From Deltaproteobacteria bacterium (GTDB taxonomy: Bacteria; Myxococcota_A; UBA796), in contig PALY01000070.1 of the NCBI GenBank assembly GCA_002707085.1, positions 17,096 through 35,359 on the forward strand: a stretch of DNA of 18,264 nt, given 5' to 3'. The translations under genes were made by a program, and so were the position numbers. Shown one piece after another: positions 1 through 7,507 of the stretch. Under the pieces are notes generated by a model. The model made no database searches. It was not told where the DNA came from and was given only the letters and a program-made list of their open reading frames with translations. The stretch's first letter is position 1. Every line of letters starts with the position of its first letter.

Positions 1-1097
1 TCTTCAAAGCGTCCAGCCAAGGCGAGTCCCAAGAAACGAAAAGCCATGATGATGAAAGAGAGGGGGATCACGGCTTGAGCGAGCCACAGAGGGAACTTGT
101 CTCCGGCAGCGCTGCCTTTTTGAAGTTCTTCAACAGAAGGGCCACCCTCAAGTCCGAGCAGCGCATCCAGTTCGTCATCCAAGCTGATTTCAGCGGCTTG
201 CGGCGCCTCTTCTTCTACAACTTCTCCGACATCGGACCAAGTGTGTATGGTTCCGTCGGTGGCCACTGGTTTCCAATTGGAAGCCATCAATGAAAGTACC
301 AGGATGAATAAGCTCAGTGTACCGGCCAAGCTGACGGCACTTCGGTCCCACTGAATGGGTGGGAGAACGCTGTCCTCGTCATCATCGTCTTCTTCGGGCA
401 GGGGCGGATCCATCCGTCGCCAACGTCGCAGTACCACCACACAGACAGTGAAGATGATTCCACTCAACAGCGTGACTGCGAGACCAATTCCCGAATCGCT
501 CAAGATTGCGGAACCCAGCAGGTTGATCGGTGCAACCAGCCAATCCCATAGGGGAAGAGCATCTTGACCGGCACCATTAACAAGGCTTTCGTTCACCAGT
601 TCGATGGCGTGGTCAGAGAAGGTCCAGCAGAAGCCTGCGGCTGCGAGTGCAGAGAAACGCTTGGCGAGTCTGGCAGCTCTTGGAGAAAGCAGCCTTTCGG
701 TTGCATCTACAGCCAGATGTTTACGTTCTTTGGCCGCCAGCGATGCGCCCAGGAATCCAACCCAAACCATCAACACGACAGCCATGTTGGGGCCGCCTTG
801 TATTTCAAAGTCGAAGAAGGAGATTTCACGGCGCATATAGTCCATGAAACTCAACGCCGTCATCGCCAACATGGCGATACCAATCAAGGCTTTTTCAATG
901 TTTGCCCAGAAACGATCAGCCTCTGACAGCGTTGCCTTGATGACGGCAATGCAGCCAGAGATAAAGATGATCAGAACAAACAGAAAGTCTTGGAGTGGGC
1001 CATCGGCCAATCGCCGCCATCCACCACGGATGCCTCGGTCAACTGTAGTTACGACACGTTCGACTTGGCGAAAGATGGTATTGATTGGCGATCCCAT
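1..1097 (-). CDS. dctQ: TRAP transporter small permease DctQ (partial, 3' end beyond window)
   Basis: The minus strand is open from an ATG at 1097 to the window edge (365 codons, no stop), starting 6 bases after the dctP stop. The protein is hydrophobic, with likely membrane segments near residues 36-56, 67-86, 104-122, 147-165, 203-224, 253-272 and 337-357. Residues 104-131 (a membrane segment followed by AAKERKHLAVD) match the DctQ pattern of a helix ending in a short basic loop with 'H-x-x-V-D'. The last segment (PLWLAQAVIPLSFIIMAFRF) resembles the final DctQ helix. The DctQ subunit pairs with the large permease DctM in the inner membrane to import solutes delivered by DctP. DctQ proteins usually have about 160-230 residues and four helices; this one has an extra central stretch with two helices and acidic runs (EEDDDDEDS near 235-243; an Asp/Glu-rich stretch near 291-316). 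No strong ribosome site precedes the ATG, so translational coupling to dctP is likely. Membership is clear; the substrate is unknown. Confidence 0.85.
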   Translation of the reverse strand, partial: MGSPINTIFRQVERVVTTVDRGIRGGWRRLADGPLQDFLFVLIIFISGCIAVIKATLSEADRFWANIEKALIGIAMLAMTALSFMDYMRREISFFDFEIQGGPNMAVVLMVWVGFLGASLAAKERKHLAVDATERLLSPRAARLAKRFSALAAAGFCWTFSDHAIELVNESLVNGAGQDALPLWDWLVAPINLLGSAILSDSGIGLAVTLLSGIIFTVCVVVLRRWRRMDPPLPEEDDDDEDSVLPPIQWDRSAVSLAGTLSLFILVLSLMASNWKPVATDGTIHTWSDVGEVVEEEAPQAAEISLDDELDALLGLEGGPSVEELQKGSAAGDKFPLWLAQAVIPLSFIIMAFRFLGLALAGRFE

Positions 1098-1103
1098 CTG
1101 CGT

Positions 1104-2114
1104 CTACTGCAGCTTTCCGAGAACTTGCTTGTATACAGGAATCAACTCCCTGTGATTGGCCAAGAAGGTCTTGTGTACTGGGCGGGTTGTGTTCTTGAAT
1201 ACTTCCCGTTGTTCGGGGGTGAGTTCAACTACGGTTTTGCCCATGCTTCTGATGGTGTCCAACAGTTCACCTTCAAGTGCGCGTACAGCGGTGCGGCCTC
1301 TTACCGATTCAGCAAGTGGGTCACCGATGACGACTTTCTGCAGTTCTGCAGGCATGGCATCCAAGAATTTCTTCGAGTAGACCACTGACGCTGGCTGATA
1401 AATGTGTCGGGAGAGGGTGTAGTGTGACGTGGGCTCAAGCCATCCAGCGGCGAGAGAGAACAGCGCAGTATTGTCGAAGCCGTCCACGATTCCTGTATTG
1501 AGGGATGGGAGAACTTCTGAAGTGGGCTTCGCAACCGCTTGAACACCAAGCAACTTGTACATGTCCATATGGATGGGGCTTTCTTGCGACCGCATTTTGA
1601 ACTTGGATAGTTCAGCAGGCGTGGAAGCTGGACCTGTTGTGGCGAAGTTTCTCCAGCCATTTTCGGCCCAACCACCCAACACAAAGCCCTTGGCTTCCAG
1701 CGCAGTTTTGGTGGGTTCGTACAGAACCTCATCCAGTGCAGCATCCGCCTGTGCATTGGTTGAGAAAAGATAGGGCAGTTCGATCATGCTCAGGATTGGA
1801 ATGTCCATGGCTTCGCCCATGGCACCAGTGGAAAAGCCTCCACCTTGGATACGTTCACCGCGGGCGACATCCTGGATGCTTTCGATTTCCGAACCCAATG
1901 AACCACCGAGGAACAGTTTGACCTGAATCCGTCCATTGCTTTGCGCTTCAATTCGTTTTTCGACGCCACGAAGCTGTTTGGACCAGGGTGTGTTGTCAGG
2001 AGCCACGGTGGCAAAGTTCATGACGAACTGTGCTTCTGATTGGGCGGTTCGCTCGGGGACGAGCATGACGGCCGCTGTGGCGACCAGGCCGATGGTTAGA
2101 GAACGTATACGCAT
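1104..2114 (-). CDS. dctP: TRAP transporter solute-binding protein DctP
   Basis: This 336-residue protein is the periplasmic substrate receptor of a TRAP importer, which uses ion gradients rather than ATP. An export signal occupies about residues 1-28. The mature part follows the DctP fold: an N-terminal strand (NFATVAPDNTPW), the GGSLGSEIESIQDVARGE region near 70-88, and the family signature from about 173 to 216 (KMRSQESP ... GVQAVAKPTSEVLPSLNTGIVDGFDN). Arg175 in KMR is at the position that normally salt-bridges the substrate carboxylate, so an organic acid is the likely ligand. Length is normal for the family. The ATG at 2114 is preceded by AAGGA at good spacing. The gene starts 10 bases after the tatT stop and ends 6 bases before dctQ, indicating one operon. 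Association with TatT suggests a TPAT-type system, whose ligands are still poorly defined. Confidence 0.95.
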   Translation of the reverse strand: MRIRSLTIGLVATAAVMLVPERTAQSEAQFVMNFATVAPDNTPWSKQLRGVEKRIEAQSNGRIQVKLFLGGSLGSEIESIQDVARGERIQGGGFSTGAMGEAMDIPILSMIELPYLFSTNAQADAALDEVLYEPTKTALEAKGFVLGGWAENGWRNFATTGPASTPAELSKFKMRSQESPIHMDMYKLLGVQAVAKPTSEVLPSLNTGIVDGFDNTALFSLAAGWLEPTSHYTLSRHIYQPASVVYSKKFLDAMPAELQKVVIGDPLAESVRGRTAVRALEGELLDTIRSMGKTVVELTPEQREVFKNTTRPVHKTFLANHRELIPVYKQVLGKLQ

Positions 2115-2124
2115 GATGCTTTCC

Positions 2125-2991
2125 TTAGTTCGCGAAGAAGTCGGATTTCTTGGACAATAGGTCCTTGGCTTTTACTTGCTCAGCCCGGTTTTCGGGTCCG
2201 GCTTCCGGGATGGCGTCTGCATCAGCAGCGATGACTTCATTGAGTAGCTTCTCAAAGAGGGCAGGGTCCTGCATTTTCACAGCATAGTTTGCAGCCATCA
2301 GCACTTTGGTGCCGAGGTAGTCAGGCTGGTCAGCCAGTGACTGTTCGAAGTGCTTTTTGGATGTTGGAAGATCGCCACCAGCGAAGCTGGGTGCGATGGC
2401 GTAGTATGCACCCCAATAGCGGTCCGGTCCGGCATGGAAGTAGGTGTGATCGAGTTCGTCCACCTTGGCGATGAATGCTTTGACGGTGTCTTTGTGCTTG
2501 AGAAGTGTTCCAAATCCTTGGAGCTTGGCCCACTTGCCAAGAGCGGATGCGTAGAAGTAAAGGCATCCAGCATCGTCTTTCGTCATGACCCGGATTGCAT
2601 CTACTTCCTTTTCCTTCTTTGTCAGGAGTTCAGCAAACTCGGAGTTTACAGCCAAGCAGCGGCCGCCCCACTGCACTGCGTTGTCCCAAGTCGCGAGCTT
2701 TTCTTCTTCGGTGCTCACTTTGACGTCGCCATACCAGTAGTACCCACGAGTAAGCATGACGGCTGCTTCACGGTTTGTGGGGTCTGATCTGTAGGAAGCT
2801 TCAAACTTATCGAGTGCGCTCTTCATTTGAGCAGCATCATCACGTTCTGCCCATAGCGCCAAGCCTTCTTCGTACAGCGTGGCAGATTCTTCGGATGTAC
2901 CATTGGCCACCATTTGTTCGAAAACAGCTGAATGCTTTTGGCACCCTGTAGCGGCGAGGAGAGTGAAGAGGGCAAGGTGCAGGCAGCGCAT
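2125..2991 (-). CDS. tatT: TatT-type TPR lipoprotein partner of a TRAP transporter
   Basis: The 288-residue product begins with a short lipoprotein signal (hydrophobic stretch then AATGC, lipidated Cys at residue 17). The rest is helical with degenerate TPR-like pairs; the stretches near 'TRGYYWYGDVKV', 'CLYFYASALGKWAKLQG' and 'YWGAYYAIAPSFAGGDL' resemble the TatT family first described in Treponema pallidum. In that system (TPAT, TPR-protein-associated TRAP transporter) TatT is a lipoprotein that forms a trimer and binds the DctP-type receptor, probably passing hydrophobic or carboxylate ligands to it. Gene order tatT-dctP-dctQ matches that arrangement. GGAG lies five bases before the ATG, and a plausible promoter is at 3028-3056. 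Family assignment comes from my reading of motifs plus context; a generic TPR lipoprotein is the alternative. Confidence 0.83.
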   Translation of the reverse strand: MRCLHLALFTLLAATGCQKHSAVFEQMVANGTSEESATLYEEGLALWAERDDAAQMKSALDKFEASYRSDPTNREAAVMLTRGYYWYGDVKVSTEEEKLATWDNAVQWGGRCLAVNSEFAELLTKKEKEVDAIRVMTKDDAGCLYFYASALGKWAKLQGFGTLLKHKDTVKAFIAKVDELDHTYFHAGPDRYWGAYYAIAPSFAGGDLPTSKKHFEQSLADQPDYLGTKVLMAANYAVKMQDPALFEKLLNEVIAADADAIPEAGPENRAEQVKAKDLLSKKSDFFAN

Positions 2992-3027
2992 GGATACTCC
3001 AATTGGGTAAAAGTCTGGTTCTCGCCA

Positions 3028-3056
3028 CCATTAGTGGGGGGTGACGGTGCTGTCAA
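3028..3056 (-). promoter_or_regulatory. candidate promoter of tatT-dctP-dctQ
   Basis: On the minus strand a perfect -35 hexamer TTGACA (3051-3056) is followed after exactly 17 bases by TAATGG (3028-3033), a weak -10. The predicted start lies about 30 bases before the tatT ATG. A short dyad CCAC-CATTA-GTGG overlaps the -10 (about 3025-3037) and could be an operator. This is a sequence match only. Confidence 0.42.
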
Positions 3057-3154
3057 CGATTGCAGACCATGAGTAGGAACCCTGTGAGCGCGCCATTACA
3101 AGCCATGGTGTCAACCCAGGTGCAGAAAGTCCAAATTCTCTTCCTTAGAATCGC

Positions 3155-4689
<1,535 letters not shown>

Positions 4690-4703
4690 GGCTTTTGCTA
4701 AAC

Positions 4704-4738
4704 AAAAAAGCCGACCTCAGAAGAGGTCGGCTTTTTTT
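4704..4738. terminator. bidirectional intrinsic terminator between guaB and rplC
   Basis: A perfect hairpin has GCCGACCTC (4710-4718) pairing with GAGGTCGGC (4723-4731) around an AGAA loop. It is flanked by a run of A on the left and a run of T on the right, so it can end guaB transcripts on the plus strand and rplC transcripts on the minus strand. It lies 14 bases after the guaB stop and about 20 bases after the rplC stop. Confidence 0.93.
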
Positions 4739-4757
4739 GTTTCACCAGTGTGTGGTT

Positions 4758-5399
4758 TTACTTCACAGCTGCGCGAATCTCAAGGACAGCACCACGGTAT
4801 CCGGGGACGCCGCCTTTCACGAAGAGCAGGCCTTTTTCGGCATCGACTTTCACAAGTTCCATGTTTTGGACTGTGACCCGTTCGTTTCCGCTTCGTCCAG
4901 GCATCTTTTTGCCTTTGAGAACGTGTCCAGGCGTTGTACCCACACCGATTGAACCACCATGACGGAGGAATTCGTGTGTACCGTGTGTGCGAATGAAGCC
5001 AGCAAAGTTGTACCGCTTCATGACACCCGTGAAACCCGTTCCTTTGGAATGCCCGGAGACGTCGAGTTTGTCACCAGCATTAAAGAAGTCAGCGACCGAC
5101 AACGCTTGTCCAGCTTCGTAGCCAGATACATCATCAAGACGGAATTCTGCGATGCTGCTGCGGGGAGCTGCACCCGCCTTCTTAAAGTTACCGGCCTGTG
5201 CTTTGGAGATGCCTTTGTCGGACGTCTCACCAAAACCGATTTGCACGGCATTGTAGCCATCGTTTGAGTCAACCGTCTTTACTCGAAGAACAACATTTGA
5301 TGTCGCATCGAGAACCGTGACGGGAGTGGATGTACCATCTTCCGAAAACAGTTGAGTCATACCTATTTTTTTGGCCATTAGGCCTTTTGTCGCTGCCAT
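4758..5399 (-). CDS. rplC: 50S ribosomal protein L3 (uL3), standing alone
   Basis: The 213-residue product is full-length bacterial L3, an early assembly protein of the 23S rRNA that reaches the peptidyl-transferase region. It opens with KGLMAKKIGMTQLFSEDG. It carries the long internal loop region with KGTGFTGVMKRYNFAG (119-134), THGTHEFLRHGGSIG (138-152) and KGKKMPGRSGNERVTVQN (162-179), and ends near FVKGGVPGYRGAVLEI. AGG lies seven bases before the ATG. L3 normally sits between rpsJ and rplD in the S10 operon; here it is followed by a terminator and guaB and preceded by a lipoprotein gene, so it is an orphan. No intrinsic terminator is visible in the 101 bases separating it from the upstream lipoprotein gene, but a candidate promoter is. 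Whether a second rplC exists elsewhere in the genome cannot be seen. Confidence 0.98.
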   Translation of the reverse strand: MAATKGLMAKKIGMTQLFSEDGTSTPVTVLDATSNVVLRVKTVDSNDGYNAVQIGFGETSDKGISKAQAGNFKKAGAAPRSSIAEFRLDDVSGYEAGQALSVADFFNAGDKLDVSGHSKGTGFTGVMKRYNFAGFIRTHGTHEFLRHGGSIGVGTTPGHVLKGKKMPGRSGNERVTVQNMELVKVDAEKGLLFVKGGVPGYRGAVLEIRAAVK

Positions 5400-5466
5400 T
5401 TTTTACCTCGCATTGGAAGGCGCTGTACGCCTGCTTACGTTTAAGTGCCCGAATAGGGGACCGGCG

Positions 5467-5495
5467 GTTTTACCCCGATGAACGAGGTGCGGCAA
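5467..5495 (-). promoter_or_regulatory. candidate promoter of rplC
   Basis: Minus-strand TTGCCG (5490-5495), a 17-base spacer and TAAAAC (5467-5472) form a plausible housekeeping promoter. It would give a leader of roughly 60 bases, which contains a short GC-rich dyad (ACCG-C-CGGT inside GGGG...CCCC) that might be structured. Match quality is moderate. Confidence 0.33.
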
Positions 5496-5500
5496 GCAAA

Positions 5501-6694
5501 TCACTCACAGAAGAGTGTAGTAGCGCTCAACTCTACTGCGTAATCGCTCATGGTGGTGTCATTACTGAGGATGTGAACCATGTTTTGGTCGAAGTCCGGG
5601 TAGGCGATTTCAATGCACCTATCTGTGGCGATATAGTCTACGGCGACGATGGTTGACTCGGCGGGCGCGAGTGTGACGGGGCCGCCCCATGAATGGCTGA
5701 ATGTGCCACATGAACTCAGCAGATCGTTTGTCAGCGTCACATTGCTAATGTCGAGTGGCATATCTCCACTATTCGATAAGGTCAGGGAGCCGTTTGCTGT
5801 ACAACCAAATGTCCACGGTGGCAGAAGATCGAGGGTGTCTGACCCTCCTGTGGAACTCGATACACTGAGAACGGGAGCGCATATTTCGCATGATGATTCA
5901 GCCCCTTGCCCGGAAAGGGTGACGAGCAGGCCATCATCCGCCGTGTTTGCGTCAATATCCAAAACAGCATTGTATTCCCGCATTTCGGTGGGAAGGAAGC
6001 TGATCTGCATGGTCTCGGTGCCACCGGGACTGATGGTTTTGGGAATGGAGAAATCTGGCTCCACGTCGAAAGCAGCATTGCTGGTGATAATGCTCGTTAT
6101 GAGTACTTCTTCAGTGCCAGCGTTGGATACTTCCAAGGTTCGCCAACTGGTATCACTGACTGCGACGCTGCCGAAAGCAACTGAAGAAGGTGTGGTGGTT
6201 AGGATTCCTGCTCCGGAGGGAGGCGAACCAGAGTCATCCGTTGGGGAAGATGAACCATCTGTTCCTTGACCGACCAGATCAATCTCTCCGTAGCCAACCT
6301 CTCCTGCGACTCCGACACTTAGCATTCCGTATTGAGACTCAAGCAAGGTTGGTTCATACAATAGTTCGACAAGGAATGTCTCATCTGGGGCCAATGTGAT
6401 GGGCAGGCTCAGTTCCGTTTCAAAGCTGAACTCACTTCCATCGATAAAGGCGTTGGATATCTTTGTTTCGGTACCGAGTGTGTTGGTCAGCGTAACGGTG
6501 CCGGGTCCCGCGGCACCCATGGCAACCGAACCGAAGTCCAGTGTTCCAGGTTCCATGGAGATCCCACCAAACACCACAACAGCTGAGCCTCCACCTTCAC
6601 TTCCGGTGTCCACAGCCTTGTCTTTGGTACCGACAGGCGTAGTGCAGGAGACGAGGGCGCCAAAAATAAGCGTAATGTGGGGAAGCTTGGCCAT
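5501..6694 (-). CDS. lipoprotein with three ASH/choice-of-anchor-D Ig-like domains
   Basis: From the ATG at 6694 the product has 397 residues: a 16-residue lipoprotein signal ending LVSC (Cys17), then a short Asp/Thr/Gly/Ser linker (DTGSEGGG). Three beta-sandwich repeats follow at about 44-144, 164-264 and 273-397. The first two show the ASH-type pattern (LDFGSVAMG...VTLTNTLG, VAFGSVAVS...LEVSNAG), each ending in a GQG turn; the third is more diverged (SLTLSNSGDMPLDI). A Thr/Ser/Asp/Pro-rich linker joins repeats 1 and 2. Six further Cys, clustered in and just before repeat 3, suggest disulfides. Such proteins are usually surface-exposed binding or adhesion modules. The gene begins 49 bases after gltH and probably shares its transcript. 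Starts at 6718/6721 or a TTG at 6736 are possible but give an overlong signal. No function can be assigned; a role in the adjacent envelope complex is inference from position. Confidence 0.85.
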   Translation of the reverse strand: MAKLPHITLIFGALVSCTTPVGTKDKAVDTGSEGGGSAVVVFGGISMEPGTLDFGSVAMGAAGPGTVTLTNTLGTETKISNAFIDGSEFSFETELSLPITLAPDETFLVELLYEPTLLESQYGMLSVGVAGEVGYGEIDLVGQGTDGSSSPTDDSGSPPSGAGILTTTPSSVAFGSVAVSDTSWRTLEVSNAGTEEVLITSIITSNAAFDVEPDFSIPKTISPGGTETMQISFLPTEMREYNAVLDIDANTADDGLLVTLSGQGAESSCEICAPVLSVSSSTGGSDTLDLLPPWTFGCTANGSLTLSNSGDMPLDISNVTLTNDLLSSCGTFSHSWGGPVTLAPAESTIVAVDYIATDRCIEIAYPDFDQNMVHILSNDTTMSDYAVELSATTLFCE

Positions 6695-6743
6695 AGTTCC
6701 AAGCCTACACCGTTTCATCATGATTCGCTTAACCAATGGGGTT

Positions 6744-7460
6744 TTAGAACGTGTACTTCAGTGTTCCTGTGACAGATGCGGTCAAGTCAAAGCCGACTGC
6801 ATAGAGAATGTCGGTATCAACACCCATCGAAAAATGAGACAACTTCGTGTAGTACTCGAGCGTGGGACCACCCACAAACGCGGGGTGCATCTCATCGTGA
6901 ACGGGGGGGCGATTTCCTTGCCACTCAACGGCGACAACTTCTTCTTGGTAGTACTTTTCGTCCATGAGAAGAGGCGAGAATAGTACGCCACCACCGGCAC
7001 GGAGGCCGACGCCGATACGTCGAGTGGGGTAGAAGCTCGCTTCGTATAGTCCCAAGAATGTATAGGTACGAAGGTCTCCTTGAATACAGGAACCATTCTG
7101 GAAACATTGCGCATCTGCTTGGTCTTCAAAGTGCGATGCGTTGTTGATCCCTTGGAAGAAAGAGATCTCCCAAGCCATCGATAGGTTTTGCTGGTCCATA
7201 AAGTCCTGGCCTACGGCCAAGGCGATGGACGTTCCGGGTCTTACCCACGGCCCGTACTGCCCCAGGTACATTCCAGCGCCCACATTGGTTTTGGCGTAGG
7301 TACCTTTGACGATTTCACGTACTTCGGGACGACTTTTGGATTTCTTTTGGGAAGCTTCTTGATCGGCCTCGTACTCTTCATACGTTTGGGCGTTGGCATT
7401 CGGCCCGAGGGCGAATGCCGTCAAGAGGGCAAGGAGTCCAGTATTGGCTAGCGTTTGCAT
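6744..7460 (-). CDS. gltH: GltH/CglE-like outer-membrane beta-barrel protein
   Basis: The 238-residue product has a cleavable signal peptide (about 1-24, ending NANA). After a Lys/Glu-rich segment come alternating amphipathic strands, and the protein ends in an aromatic residue (GTLKYTF), as outer-membrane barrels do. Stretches such as YAKTNVGAGMYLGQYGPWVRPGTS, VGLRAGGGVLFSPLLM and GGPTLEYYTKLSHFSMGVD recall myxobacterial CglE, the contact-stimulated gliding protein also named GltH. In the Glt complex GltH is part of the outer-membrane platform. Two Cys (QCFQNGSC) probably bridge an extracellular loop. GGAAAG precedes the ATG, and 47 bases separate it from gltG. Barrel and position are well supported; the GltH name relies on recalled similarity plus gene order directly after gltG, and the Nfs counterpart NfsH is equally possible. 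Confidence 0.77.
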   Translation of the reverse strand: MQTLANTGLLALLTAFALGPNANAQTYEEYEADQEASQKKSKSRPEVREIVKGTYAKTNVGAGMYLGQYGPWVRPGTSIALAVGQDFMDQQNLSMAWEISFFQGINNASHFEDQADAQCFQNGSCIQGDLRTYTFLGLYEASFYPTRRIGVGLRAGGGVLFSPLLMDEKYYQEEVVAVEWQGNRPPVHDEMHPAFVGGPTLEYYTKLSHFSMGVDTDILYAVGFDLTASVTGTLKYTF

Positions 7461-7507
7461 ATGCGTCTTTCCGGTAGATTCTCGGTACTAACCGATGGTC
7501 AACTGCC

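Noticed and set aside
1301..1756. 151-codon minus-strand frame inside dctP
   Set aside because: It overlaps dctP in another frame on the same strand, with a Trp/Arg/Ser-rich product and no signature.
3025..3037. Short dyad CCAC-CATTA-GTGG treated as a separate operator
   Set aside because: Arms of only four bases; kept as a remark under the tatT promoter rather than as its own feature.
5649..6269. 206-codon open frame on the plus strand
   Set aside because: It is antisense to the ASH lipoprotein gene, has no recognisable domain and is rich in Ser/Val/Pro as a mirror of that gene.
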